Position numbers and translations under genes: made by a program. A DNA stretch of 36,702 bases from an uncultured Spirochaetaceae bacterium (GTDB taxonomy: Bacteria; Spirochaetota; Spirochaetia; Treponematales; Treponemataceae): positions 1 to 36,702 of the forward strand of contig CADCBK010000032.1 in assembly GCA_902799665.1 (NCBI GenBank). The letters are read 5' to 3'. The notes beneath the pieces were generated by a model. It searched no databases and was not told where the DNA came from. It saw nothing but the letters and a program-made list of their open reading frames with translations. Positions 21,776-30,127 of this stretch are shown here, piece after piece. Each line of letters begins with the position of its first letter. The first letter of the stretch is position 1.

Positions 21776-23107
21776 GCGGAATTTTTATTCAACGCGTTCA
21801 TCTTTATTTGTGTCATTTCTTTTATTCTCTACCTGCCGCGAATTCGCTATTACATCGCCGGCTTAAAAAGGCCAAAGCATTTTGAAAACCCAAAAAAGAA
21901 CAAGCTTGCGGTCATCGTTCCCGCGAAAAACGAAAAAGGCCTTCGCGTTTTGCTGGACAGCCTTGCCTCCCAAACCTATGACAAGGATTTTTTTGACACA
22001 TACGTCGTTGTCGGCGATGCAGGCGACCCCAACATCAAGCTTTGCGCGACATACAAAAACACGTATTCCAAAGTCATTGAAAATCAAACTTGCAAGGGCG
22101 AGGCTTTGGACGGAATCTTGCGCGATCTTTTAAATGAAGAAAAAAAGGAATACGCCGCTTATGTCATCGTAGACGCCGACAACATCGTTGACGCGAATTT
22201 CGTTATGGAAATGAACAACGCGCTAGTCTTGGACAAGCAAATAATTTTGGGCAAGCGCTGCGTAAAGAATTATCTGTATGGAAGAAAATACCGCTCTTGG
22301 GCGGTAAACTGCAACGCTCTCACATACACTTTCCTAGACAAAATGGGAAACTGCTTTAGAAGCGAGCGCAACATGTCGAACACTATTTGCGGAACCGGCC
22401 TAATGGTCCGCCGCGACTTGGTTCAGGAAATGGGCGGCTGGCCCTATCGCTCGATGACCGAAGACTTTGAGCTTACCGTCACCGCACTCCTTAACAATTG
22501 GACCAGCTATTATTACGAATACGCCGTCACATATACTGAAGAGGGAATTTCCCTGCGCAGCTGCAACGCCCGCCGCCGCCGCTGGCTTATGGGCTACGCC
22601 CAGGTCGGCTTAAAATACGGAAAGGAAGTTTCCAAAAAGTTTTGGAAGTATGTCCGCGACTTTTTCACCGGAAGCGACAGTTCCGTCGAGCGGGACCCCC
22701 GCCGCGCCGAATTGGTTTCGGGCAATTTTTGGGGCTGCTTTGACTACCTTTTTTCTTTTGTTCCGCTTTATATTTATTTTGCCGGAACGGCCGTCTGCGC
22801 CTTGGCCTTCGCGGGTGACGCGGCCTACAAGTTTTTCGCCTTGCGAATGTTGGACTGGTTTTCAATCCATTCTGCGGTAAAAATCGTCTTGATTCTATAC
22901 GGAAGCCTTTTCTTTTACACGGCAATCGCCTTTGTCGAGGACCGCGCGATGTACACGATATCAATCGGAGAAAAGCTCTTCGCTTTGATTGTGAATCCTT
23001 TTTACATCACCCAGTACGCCCAATTCTACATAGAGGCCTACTACTTGCTTTTGACAAAAAAGAAGGCAAAGCAAAGCTGGATACAAGTCGAACGCATGGA
23101 GTCTTAG
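21758..23107 (+). CDS. Membrane glycosyltransferase family 2
   Basis: A 449-residue protein. An N-terminal membrane segment (about 10-27) precedes the GT-A domain: LAVIVPAKNE, the metal site VDADN (Asp139, Asp141), CGTGLMVRRDLV, and MTEDFELT with the catalytic-base Asp, then NARRRRW in the place of QxxRW. Two or three C-terminal membrane segments follow (about 320-345 and 380-405). This is the synthase-like architecture of processive or polyprenyl-linked GT2 enzymes such as NodC/HasA/IcaA relatives; the product is not determinable, probably an envelope glycolipid or polysaccharide. No Shine-Dalgarno is visible and the ATG abuts the promoter. The acyltransferase gene follows 15 bp on, supporting a glycolipid role. 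Confidence 0.8.
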   Translation: MLNSFQAEFLFNAFIFICVISFILYLPRIRYYIAGLKRPKHFENPKKNKLAVIVPAKNEKGLRVLLDSLASQTYDKDFFDTYVVVGDAGDPNIKLCATYKNTYSKVIENQTCKGEALDGILRDLLNEEKKEYAAYVIVDADNIVDANFVMEMNNALVLDKQIILGKRCVKNYLYGRKYRSWAVNCNALTYTFLDKMGNCFRSERNMSNTICGTGLMVRRDLVQEMGGWPYRSMTEDFELTVTALLNNWTSYYYEYAVTYTEEGISLRSCNARRRRWLMGYAQVGLKYGKEVSKKFWKYVRDFFTGSDSSVERDPRRAELVSGNFWGCFDYLFSFVPLYIYFAGTAVCALAFAGDAAYKFFALRMLDWFSIHSAVKIVLILYGSLFFYTAIAFVEDRAMYTISIGEKLFALIVNPFYITQYAQFYIEAYYLLLTKKKAKQSWIQVERMES

Positions 23108-23122
23108 TTTTTTGGAGTGAAA

Positions 23123-24010
23123 ATGAAATACGCAGGCGTTGAACAGCTTCCCTACGAGGAGCAGCAAAAGAACATTAAGATTGCCGAAGAGAAGGGCAAC
23201 TTCAATTGCGAAATCCAAGAGCCCGACTGGCGCCTTATGCAAAAGGTGGACGAAAAATTCCAGTATAAGCGAAAGGGATTTTTGAACCGTCTTGGAACCG
23301 TTATAATCCGCTCGTCGTTTTTCGCCCTTGCCAAGCCTGGCTGTTTTTTCTTGATAGGAAGCGGCTTTAAGGGGCGGAAGAATTTGCGCGGCGTTAAAAA
23401 CTGCGTCTTTGTCTGCAACCATGTCCACAACCTTGACAACGAGATGGCGCGCTGGATGTGCTGGGGCCACAGGCTTTACATAGTAGTGGCCGAGTTCAAC
23501 AACATGACCGGCTTTTTGGGAAGCGTCATGCGCGCCGGCGGCATCTTTCCATTAAGCTCAAATTTCGGCGCGATGAAAAAGTTCACGGCCGCGGTCAACG
23601 AAGTCCTTCACACAAGGCGCGGTTCTGTCTTGTTCTTCCCCGAAAAAGCGATGTGGCCTTACTACGAGCAGCCGCGTCCCTTTATGGACGGAGCCTTCCA
23701 TTCCGCCGCCTTGAACAATGTTCCTGTCGTTCCGCTCTTCATCACTTGGAGAGAAAGGCGCGGCCTTGAAAAGCTTTTATTCAAGCGAAAGAGGGGCGAA
23801 ATCCACGCGCTTAAGCCGATTTATCCCAAGGCCGAGTTGAGCCGCAAGGAAAACATCGCGTACTTGCGCGACGAGGCCTTTAAGGAACAGTGCGAGTGTT
23901 ACAAAGAAGTTTACGGCCATGAGCCGACGACAATAAACGCCAAGTTCACCTTGGAGGAGCTTTTCCAAAAGGGCTACGACGCTTACTTGGCGGAGCAAGC
24001 GGCAAACTAG
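23123..24010 (+). CDS. PlsC-type glycerophosphate acyltransferase family protein
   Basis: A 295-residue protein of the lysophospholipid acyltransferase superfamily. The catalytic HxxxxD box is intact (NHVHNLD, His100-Asp105). The family's FPEG block is FPEKAMWPYYEQPRPF, and NNVPVVPLFITW is the usual motif IV. A hydrophobic segment around residues 60-80 may associate with the membrane. It probably acylates a lipid or glycolipid. ATG 23123 was chosen because GGAGTG lies just upstream; GTG 23117 is inside that site. Forming an operon with the GT2 gene, it may finish or modify the lipid made there. The stop is followed by a 7-bp stem-loop. Confidence 0.8.
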   Translation: MKYAGVEQLPYEEQQKNIKIAEEKGNFNCEIQEPDWRLMQKVDEKFQYKRKGFLNRLGTVIIRSSFFALAKPGCFFLIGSGFKGRKNLRGVKNCVFVCNHVHNLDNEMARWMCWGHRLYIVVAEFNNMTGFLGSVMRAGGIFPLSSNFGAMKKFTAAVNEVLHTRRGSVLFFPEKAMWPYYEQPRPFMDGAFHSAALNNVPVVPLFITWRERRGLEKLLFKRKRGEIHALKPIYPKAELSRKENIAYLRDEAFKEQCECYKEVYGHEPTTINAKFTLEELFQKGYDAYLAEQAAN

Positions 24011-24173
24011 CGGCAAAAATCGAATGATTGCCGCATACGGTCGGGCAAGCCCGCCGTTTTGCAAAGTGGAAAATATTTACTTGCGCTCTCACGAGCGCTG
24101 GGCAATAAGCCGCAACAAACGCGCTCGCAAAACCCGCGCGTTCAGCGGTATTGATAGAGGTAAGGAGACTTTA
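24011..24173 (+). promoter_or_regulatory. Structured leader before metN
   Basis: The 163-bp gap contains three inverted repeats: GCGGCAA/TTGCCGC (24010-24034), GCGCTC/GAGCGC with a TCAC loop (24083-24098), and AACGCGC/GCGCGTT (24118-24142). AAGGAG precedes the ATG. I do not recognise a SAM riboswitch, S-box or clear promoter here. Confidence 0.35.
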
Positions 24174-25166
24174 ATGTCCATCATATTAAAAGACCTAAAA
24201 AAGGAATACCATCTTGCCGACGGAACCTTGGTCCGCGCGGTAAACGGCATAAGCCTTGAGATTCCTTCCAACACAATCTACGGAATCATCGGAAAAAGCG
24301 GCGCCGGAAAGTCGACGCTTGTCCGCCTTATAAGCTTGCTGGAAAAGCCCGACTCAGGCGAGGTTTACTACGATGGCGGACGCGTGGACAACCTTTCAAA
24401 ATATGACTTGATGGAGCGGCGCCGCCACGCCGGAATGATTTTCCAAAACTTCAACTTGTTCAGCTCGCGCACGGCCGGACAAAACATCGCCTATCCCTTG
24501 GAGATTTGCAAAACGCCCAAGGACAAGATCAAGTCCCGCGTCGACGAGCTTTTGGAATTGGTAGGACTTGCCGGCCGCGGCGACGCTAAAATCAGCTCGC
24601 TTTCGGGCGGACAAAAGCAGCGCGTCGCCATCGCCCGCGCGCTTGCCAACTATCCCGGAATCCTTTTTTGCGACGAAGCGACAAGCGCGCTTGACCCGCA
24701 AACGACGCGCTCGATTTTGGAATTGATTCGCGACATCCAAAAAAAGATGAACCTTACGGTCGTGATGATTACCCACCAAATGGAAGTCGTCCGCGACGCT
24801 TGCTCGCTTGTGAGCGTTTTGGACGAAGGCCGCGTGGTGGAAGAGGGAAGCGTCGCCGATATTTTCAGCCGGCCAAAAGCCGCGATTACAAAAGAGTTCA
24901 TGGCCAACATCCGCGCGGCCAACTACGTTCAGTGGTCGGACCAAAAGGGCGGCTACGTCCTGCGCTTTGAAGGCCCAAAAACCGACGAGCCGCTTGTGAA
25001 CCAATTGATAAAAAAGTTTGACGTTGAAGTCAACATCCGCGGCGGCGGCATCCAAGACGTTCAAAGCAAAAAAGTCGGCGTGCTGCGCGCCGACATCAGC
25101 GGAAGCGATTTGCAAAAGGCCGTGGCTTTCTTAAAAGACCGCGGCGTCATTGTGGAAGAGGAGTAG
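24174..25166 (+). CDS. metN: D-methionine ABC transporter ATP-binding protein
   Basis: A 330-residue ATPase of the MetNIQ importer. Walker A GKSGAGKST, signature LSGGQKQRVAIARAL, Walker B ILFCDEATSALDP and H-loop THQME are all present. The C-terminal part from about 255 carries the NIL regulatory domain that binds methionine in MetN proteins (VNIRGGGIQDVQSKKVGVLR), which supports methionine rather than another substrate. Start 24174 is preceded by AAGGAG; upstream in-frame codons from 24024 lie in the structured leader. metI follows by 6 bp and metQ after a further gap. It energises uptake of methionine at the inner membrane. Confidence 0.9.
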   Translation: MSIILKDLKKEYHLADGTLVRAVNGISLEIPSNTIYGIIGKSGAGKSTLVRLISLLEKPDSGEVYYDGGRVDNLSKYDLMERRRHAGMIFQNFNLFSSRTAGQNIAYPLEICKTPKDKIKSRVDELLELVGLAGRGDAKISSLSGGQKQRVAIARALANYPGILFCDEATSALDPQTTRSILELIRDIQKKMNLTVVMITHQMEVVRDACSLVSVLDEGRVVEEGSVADIFSRPKAAITKEFMANIRAANYVQWSDQKGGYVLRFEGPKTDEPLVNQLIKKFDVEVNIRGGGIQDVQSKKVGVLRADISGSDLQKAVAFLKDRGVIVEEE

Positions 25167-25172
25167 AGGCAA

Positions 25173-25823
25173 ATGCAGATTTTTACTTTAGTTTCAAAAG
25201 CGACATTGCAAACTTTGGAAATGGTCGTCTTTAGCACACTGTTCTCAACCTTGCTGGGCTTTCCCCTTGGAATCCTCTTGTGCATGACCGGCCCTACGGG
25301 AATCACGCCAAGGAAAAAGCTCAACGCTGTCATAAGCCGCGTGGTCAACGTCTTGCGATCCTTTCCATTCATCATCTTGATGATTTTGCTCTTTCCCTTG
25401 TCCCGCTTGATTTTGGGAACCAGCATCGGAACCGTCGCGACAATCGTTCCGCTAAGCATCGCCGCCGCGCCCTTTGTTGCCCGCGTAATAGAAAGCGCTC
25501 TTAACGAAGTCGACCCGGAAGTTGTAAACGCCGCCCGCGCGATGGGAAGCTCCAACCGGCAGATAATTTTCAAAGTCTTGGTTCCAGAGGCAATGCCTTC
25601 AATCGTCGCCGGAATCACGCTAACAATAATAAACTTGATCGGATACTCCGCGATGGCGGGAGCGATTGGCGGCGGCGGTCTGGGAGACCTTGCGATCCGC
25701 TACGGCTACCAGCGCTTTAGGACTGACGTTATGTTTTGGTCTGTAATCGTGATTTTGGTCTTGGTCGAAGCCATTCAGTTTGTCGGAACGAGAATTTCCA
25801 ACAAAATGCTGGCCTCAAGGTAA
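25173..25823 (+). CDS. metI: Methionine ABC transporter permease
   Basis: A 216-residue MetI-type permease with about five membrane helices (around 17-40, 60-80, 85-105, 150-170 and 190-210). The EAA loop that docks on the ATPase is NAARAMGSSNRQIIFKVLVP with EAMPSIVAG next, and GGGGLGDLAIRYGYQRF is the characteristic MetI segment. Length is normal. GAGGCA-type spacing after the metN stop (6 bp) indicates translational coupling. Together with MetN it makes the membrane core of the transporter. Confidence 0.9.
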   Translation: MQIFTLVSKATLQTLEMVVFSTLFSTLLGFPLGILLCMTGPTGITPRKKLNAVISRVVNVLRSFPFIILMILLFPLSRLILGTSIGTVATIVPLSIAAAPFVARVIESALNEVDPEVVNAARAMGSSNRQIIFKVLVPEAMPSIVAGITLTIINLIGYSAMAGAIGGGGLGDLAIRYGYQRFRTDVMFWSVIVILVLVEAIQFVGTRISNKMLASR

Positions 25824-25828
25824 GCTAA

Positions 25829-25925
25829 AGGGCAGCGTCTGGGCAACGCCTTAAGGGCGCGGCGACCCCGCTCGAAACAAGCATTTTAGGCTTGCCATCG
25901 ACAATACGAGCGGCTTGTTACCAAG
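25829..25925 (-). repeat. Dispersed structured element, copy 2
   Basis: On the minus strand CCGCTCG (25913-25907) and CGAGCGG (25874-25868) bracket a nested CAAGC/GCTTG stem, then GGTCGCCGCGCCC and GACGCTGCCC follow. This order resembles 20679-20754. A related AAGCCGCTCGTATTG occurs at 32817-32831. Confidence 0.45.
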
Positions 25926-25957
25926 GCAAAAAAAATTTGTTTTTTTAGAAAAAGCGC

Positions 25958-25986
25958 TTGACAATAAAAGCGCAAATCGGTATAAA
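25958..25986 (+). promoter_or_regulatory. Strong promoter for metQ
   Basis: TTGACA (25958-25963), a 17-bp spacer, TATAAA (25981-25986), about 40 bp before ATG 26025. It allows extra expression of the binding protein. An inverted GCGCTT/AAGCGC pair overlaps the -35 box and spacer (25954-25972). Confidence 0.8.
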
Positions 25987-26024
25987 TAAAACATACTTTT
26001 CCGCTAGGAAATGGAGGTAATAAA

Positions 26025-26819
26025 ATGAAAAAGATTCTTTTGACAGCATTGGTTCTTTTGGCCGCCGCTTCGGTTTTCGCCAAAAAGAACAAGAAAGACG
26101 GTCCGCTCGTAATCGGCGCGACTCCGGTTCCCCACGTGCAACTCCTTGAATTGGTAAAGGCTGACGTAGAGGCCAAAGGCTACAAGCTTGACATCCGCGA
26201 GATGACAGACTACGTCATCTTGAACGACGCCCTTGAAACAGGCGAGTTGGACGCAAACTTTGACCAGCACACTCCCTACATGGAAGCCACAAACAAGGAC
26301 AAGGGCTACCACCTTGTAAACGCCGGCGGAGTCCACATCGAGCCTTTCGCCTTGTATTCAAAGAAGCACAAGGCTTTGGCCGACCTTCCCGCCAAGGCCA
26401 AGATTGCCATTCCCAACGACCCGACAAACGGCGGACGCGCCTTGCTCTTGTTGCAGGCCGCCGGCTTGATTACGCTTGACAAAAAGGCCGGAATCACAGC
26501 CACTCCGCTTGACGTTGTAAAGAACGACAAAAAGCTTCAGTTCATCGAAACGGACGCCGCCAGCCTTCCGCGCGTTTTGGCCGACGTTGACGCCGCCACA
26601 ATCAACGGAAACTACGCGATTCCCGCTGGCCTTTCAGCCGCCAAAGACGGACTTTTCGTTGAAGGAAAGGACTCTCCCTACGTCAACATCATCGTAGTGA
26701 AGAAGGGCAACGAAAAGGATCCCCGCGTCCAGGCGCTTGTCCAGGCCTTGCAGAGCCAGAAGGTAAAGGACTGGATCGCAAAGACTTTCCCCAACGGCGA
26801 AGTCGTCGCGGCCTTCTAA
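26025..26819 (+). CDS. metQ: Methionine-binding protein of the MetNIQ importer
   Basis: A 264-residue NlpA/MetQ-family periplasmic protein. The signal peptide MKKILLTALVLLAAASVFA is of the cleavable non-lipoprotein type, so this is not a lipoprotein, unlike many MetQ. The family pattern is clear: VIGATPVPHVQLLELVKADV, YVILNDALETGELDANFDQH and TPYMEATNKDKGYHLV, then IAIPNDPTNGGRALLLLQAAG. GGAGG precedes the ATG. It has its own promoter although it follows metNI, as expected when more binding protein is needed than permease. It delivers methionine to MetNI. Confidence 0.9.
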   Translation: MKKILLTALVLLAAASVFAKKNKKDGPLVIGATPVPHVQLLELVKADVEAKGYKLDIREMTDYVILNDALETGELDANFDQHTPYMEATNKDKGYHLVNAGGVHIEPFALYSKKHKALADLPAKAKIAIPNDPTNGGRALLLLQAAGLITLDKKAGITATPLDVVKNDKKLQFIETDAASLPRVLADVDAATINGNYAIPAGLSAAKDGLFVEGKDSPYVNIIVVKKGNEKDPRVQALVQALQSQKVKDWIAKTFPNGEVVAAF

Positions 26820-26839
26820 GGCTTTAAATCCCTTTTTGA

Positions 26840-27979
26840 ATGAAGCTAAAGCTTAAATTCATAATTCCGCTTGCCATTCTTTTGGCGGGCGGAATTTTTT
26901 TCTACGACTATTATTCCTCCGCAAAAATCCAAGAAGTCCCTTACGCGGACTTTTACGCCCAAGTCGAGGGCGGAACTGTATCCAGCGCCAAAATCGCGGA
27001 AGACGAAATTATTTTTGTCGACGCGGCGGGCCAAGAGCGAAAGACCCAAAATCCAGACTCTCCGACGCTAAAAGAGTTTTTGTTGCGAAGCGGAGTCTCC
27101 GTCAAAAGCGAAAAGTCAGCCGCCGCGCTAGTTTCGCTCGCGCTGGACATTCTTTTCTACGCCATATTTTTTGCCGTAATCATCGGCGTTTTCAGAAAAT
27201 TCATCTCGCCCAACAGTTTTAAGGTCGTAAAAAAGACCGGCGTCAAGTTTTCAGACGTAGTCGGAATGGAAGATCTTAAGCGCGACATGGCTCAAGTCAT
27301 GCAAATAATGAAAAACCCTGAGCAGTGGGAAAAAAGGGGCGTCCGTCTTCCAAAGGGCATATTGCTTGAAGGCGAGCCCGGAAACGGAAAAACCTTGTTC
27401 GCAAAGGCTTTGGCGGGCGAGGCCAGCGTAAACTTTATCCCGGCCAAGGCCACCGACTTTGAGTCGATGTTCATGGCAATCGGCCCGTTAAAGGTAAAGC
27501 TTTTGTTCGCAAAGGCCCGCCGCCGCGCCCCCTGCATCGTTTTCATCGACGAGTTTGACGGAATCGGAACAAGGCGAAATTATTCAGGAAGCGCGATTGA
27601 GACCGAAAACACGCGAATCGTCACGGCTTTGTTGAACGAGCTTGACGGCTTTGAGCCTACAAAAGGCGTTTTGGTCGTCGCGGCCACAAACTCTGTCCAG
27701 GCGCTCGACCCGGCCTTGATACGCCCGGGCCGCTTTGACGCGCGCTTCAAGGTTCCTTACCCGGATATGGCGGCGCGAGTCTCGCTCGTCCAAAAATACA
27801 CGCAGGCCAAAAAACGCGCGGCCTCTTGCAGCGACCAAAAATTGGCCGGGCTTTTCGACGGCTTTTCCTGCGCCAAAATCGAAAGCGTCCTCAACAAGGC
27901 CGCGCTCCTTGCAAGCCAAGCCGGCCGCGCCGAGTTCACGCTGGAAGATGTTGAGGCCGCGGCCGCTCGTGTTGACTAA
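26840..27979 (+). CDS. FtsH-like AAA+ membrane ATPase lacking the M41 protease domain
   Basis: A 379-residue protein with two N-terminal membrane segments (about 7-23 and 98-117) and the intervening periplasmic domain (VPYADFYAQVEGGTVSSAKI), as in FtsH. The AAA+ module is complete: GVKFSDVVGMEDLK, Walker A GEPGNGKT (178-185), pore loop FESMFMAIG, Walker B IVFIDEFD (233-240), sensor VVAATNS and arginine fingers RPGRFDARF. It ends right after the AAA lid (VEAAAARVD), so the zinc protease domain of FtsH, about 200 residues with HExxH, is missing. The following sequence up to the next promoter is non-coding. It may unfold or extract proteins without degrading them, or deliver them to another protease. 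No Shine-Dalgarno precedes the ATG, only 20 bp after metQ. Confidence 0.75.
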   Translation: MKLKLKFIIPLAILLAGGIFFYDYYSSAKIQEVPYADFYAQVEGGTVSSAKIAEDEIIFVDAAGQERKTQNPDSPTLKEFLLRSGVSVKSEKSAAALVSLALDILFYAIFFAVIIGVFRKFISPNSFKVVKKTGVKFSDVVGMEDLKRDMAQVMQIMKNPEQWEKRGVRLPKGILLEGEPGNGKTLFAKALAGEASVNFIPAKATDFESMFMAIGPLKVKLLFAKARRRAPCIVFIDEFDGIGTRRNYSGSAIETENTRIVTALLNELDGFEPTKGVLVVAATNSVQALDPALIRPGRFDARFKVPYPDMAARVSLVQKYTQAKKRAASCSDQKLAGLFDGFSCAKIESVLNKAALLASQAGRAEFTLEDVEAAAARVD

Positions 27980-28010
27980 CGCGCGTTGACTGACGCAAGA
28001 CCGCGATTTC

Positions 28011-28039
28011 TTGCCTTTTTTTTGATTTTGCGCTAAAAT
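28011..28039 (+). promoter_or_regulatory. Promoter for the liv operon
   Basis: TTGCCT (28011-28016), a 17-bp spacer, TAAAAT (28034-28039). The spacer includes TTGCGC, as in several other promoters in the window. Confidence 0.6.
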
Positions 28040-28065
28040 CATGTTTAAAAAATTTGGAGGAGATT

Positions 28066-29238
28066 ATGAAAAAACTCATTCTCGCGGCGATGGGCGCGTG
28101 CGCTCTTTTCGCTCTTTCTTCATGCGGTGGCTCTAAGGACGCTGTCGTAAAAATCGGAATTTATGAACCCGCTTCCGGCGACAACGGCGCGGGCGGAAAG
28201 CAGGAGACTTTGGGAGCGATTTACGCTAACGAAGTCATGCCAAAAGTGAATGTTGGCGGAAAAGAGCTTAAGGTTGAGCTGGTTCGCGTTGACAACGAAT
28301 CTTCAAACGACAAGGCCGTCACGGCAGCCAGCGAATTGGTTTCCAAGGGCGTTTCAGTCGTTCTCGGCTCATACGGTTCCGGCGTTTCAATCGCCGCTTC
28401 TGACACTTTCGCCGCCGCCGACATTCCGGCCATCGGCGTCACTTGCACAAACCCGCAGGTAACTTTGGGCAACGACCACTACTTCCGCATTTGCTTCCTT
28501 GATCCTTTCCAGGGAACGGTTTTGGCCAACTTTGCCGTCGACAAGTTCAAGGCAAAGAAAGCCTATGTTTTGGCCAAGCTCGGCGACGACTATTCTGTAG
28601 GCCTTTCAAACTACTTTACAGAGGCCTTTAAAAAGCTCGGCGGCGAGGTTGTTTTTGAAACCTTCCCCGAAGGAACAAGCGACTTTGCCGCTTACGTCAC
28701 CAACGCCAAGAACCAAAAGGCCGACGTTTTCTGCGCTCCTGTTTCAACGGAAGCCGCCGCGCTCATCATCGAGCAGGCCAACACGCAGAACCTTGGCATG
28801 CCGATTTTGGCCGGCGACACTTGGGACTCCAACGTAATTTTGGGCGCCGTAAAGGGAACGAACGTCGACATCAACGTCACAACCTTCTTTGCCGAAGGAG
28901 CCGAGGACGCCGACATCGCGACCTTTGTCTCTAACTTCCGCGATTGGCTCAACGCCGACCCGGCCCGCTTGACCGACAACGGCGGAAACGACATCGTCGC
29001 CGCAAACCCTGTAATGGCCTACGACGCTTACTTTGTGGCCCTAGAGGCGGTTAAGCTCGCCGGCTCTACAAAGGGAAGCGACATCAAAAAGGCTTTGCCA
29101 AAGGTTCGCTACAACGGAATCACCGGCTTGATCGAGTTCAACGAAACCGGCGACGCCAAGCGCGACGTGGCTTATGTTAAGCACGCCAACAACAAGACTG
29201 GCCAGTGGGAATTCGTAGCCATTCAGTCTGTAAAGTAA
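28066..29238 (+). CDS. livK: Branched-chain amino-acid binding lipoprotein
   Basis: A 390-residue LivK/LivJ-type protein. The lipobox is LSSCGG (Cys about 19), so it is lipid-anchored in this organism rather than soluble. The mature N-terminus, VVKIGIYEPASGDNGAGGKQ, and the Peripla_BP_6 features such as SKGVSVVLGSYGSG, IPAIGVTCTNPQ and FRICFLDPFQGTVLANF fit the leucine/isoleucine/valine family. GGAGGAG precedes ATG 28066. It heads the five-gene liv operon with all partners present and in the usual order. The substrate is inferred from the family; a change to other amino acids or amides is possible. Confidence 0.85.
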   Translation: MKKLILAAMGACALFALSSCGGSKDAVVKIGIYEPASGDNGAGGKQETLGAIYANEVMPKVNVGGKELKVELVRVDNESSNDKAVTAASELVSKGVSVVLGSYGSGVSIAASDTFAAADIPAIGVTCTNPQVTLGNDHYFRICFLDPFQGTVLANFAVDKFKAKKAYVLAKLGDDYSVGLSNYFTEAFKKLGGEVVFETFPEGTSDFAAYVTNAKNQKADVFCAPVSTEAAALIIEQANTQNLGMPILAGDTWDSNVILGAVKGTNVDINVTTFFAEGAEDADIATFVSNFRDWLNADPARLTDNGGNDIVAANPVMAYDAYFVALEAVKLAGSTKGSDIKKALPKVRYNGITGLIEFNETGDAKRDVAYVKHANNKTGQWEFVAIQSVK

Positions 29239-29239
29239 A

Positions 29240-30124
29240 ATGAATTTCTTTAGCGCCAATCTGCCATACGTTCTCGCCGGCGTTTCGACCGGCGGGCAGT
29301 ACGCCCTTATCGCCATAGGCTACACAATGGTCTATGGAATCTTGCGCCTCATCAACTTCGCCCACGGCGACGTTTTTATGGCGGCGGGCTTGATTTTGAT
29401 TTACGCTTCAACGGTTTTGCCTCTTTGCATTTCAATCCCCTTGATGATTGCGGTGACTGTCTTAATCGGTTTTGCCATAGAGCGGGCGGCTTACAAGCCC
29501 TTGCGAACGGCGCCTAGAATGTCGGTCATGATTAGCGCTATCGGAGTTTCATACTTGATTCAAAATTTGGCCCTCTATGTAACGGGCGGCCTCACCAAAT
29601 ACTATCCGCCGATTCCTTGGGTCAGCGATTCGATAGAAATCTTCGGCGCGATGACAAAGCGCGTGACGGTAATCACTCCGTTTCTTACAATCGCGTTGGT
29701 CGTCGCGCTTGTCCTTTTGATTCGCTACACAAAAATCGGAATGGCGATGCGGGCCGTCTCGCGCGACTTTGAGACCGCCCAGCTTATGGGAATTAAGTTG
29801 GACGCGGTGATTTCGACCACATTCATAATCGGAACTTTCTTGGCCGCGGTCGGAAGCCTTTTGTTCTTTTCAAACTACACGGGCGTCACTCCGACGGTCG
29901 GAGCGATGCCGGGCCTCAAGGCCTTTGTCGCCGCCGTTTTTGGCGGAATCGGCTCTATTCCCGGAGCGGTTATCGGAGCCTTTGTAATCGGCATTTGCGA
30001 AAACATCATAAAGGGTTTGGGTTGGACAACCTTTAGCGACGCCTTCACTTTCGTTTTGCTGATATTCGTCTTGATGTTCATGCCAACGGGAATCTTTGGC
30101 GAAAAGTCCACGGACAAGGTGTGA
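29240..30124 (+). CDS. livH: Branched-chain amino-acid ABC permease LivH
   Basis: A 294-residue permease of the LivH class. The opening, LPYVLAGVSTGGQYALIAIG followed by YTMVYGILRLINFAHGDVFM, is diagnostic, and the late motif GIGSIPGAVIGAFVIGICEN is the typical conserved cytoplasmic loop. About eight hydrophobic segments are seen. The ATG lies 1 bp after the livK stop without a Shine-Dalgarno, so translation is probably coupled. It forms a heterodimeric channel with LivM. Confidence 0.9.
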   Translation: MNFFSANLPYVLAGVSTGGQYALIAIGYTMVYGILRLINFAHGDVFMAAGLILIYASTVLPLCISIPLMIAVTVLIGFAIERAAYKPLRTAPRMSVMISAIGVSYLIQNLALYVTGGLTKYYPPIPWVSDSIEIFGAMTKRVTVITPFLTIALVVALVLLIRYTKIGMAMRAVSRDFETAQLMGIKLDAVISTTFIIGTFLAAVGSLLFFSNYTGVTPTVGAMPGLKAFVAAVFGGIGSIPGAVIGAFVIGICENIIKGLGWTTFSDAFTFVLLIFVLMFMPTGIFGEKSTDKV

Positions 30125-30127
30125 GGC

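Noticed and set aside
24011..24173. SAM-I riboswitch upstream of metN
   Set aside because: The expected conserved core segments and terminator with T-run were not found.
24396..25115. A 239-codon minus-strand open frame inside metN
   Set aside because: It is antisense to a clear ABC ATPase and has no recognisable domain or start signal; high GC at third positions explains its openness.
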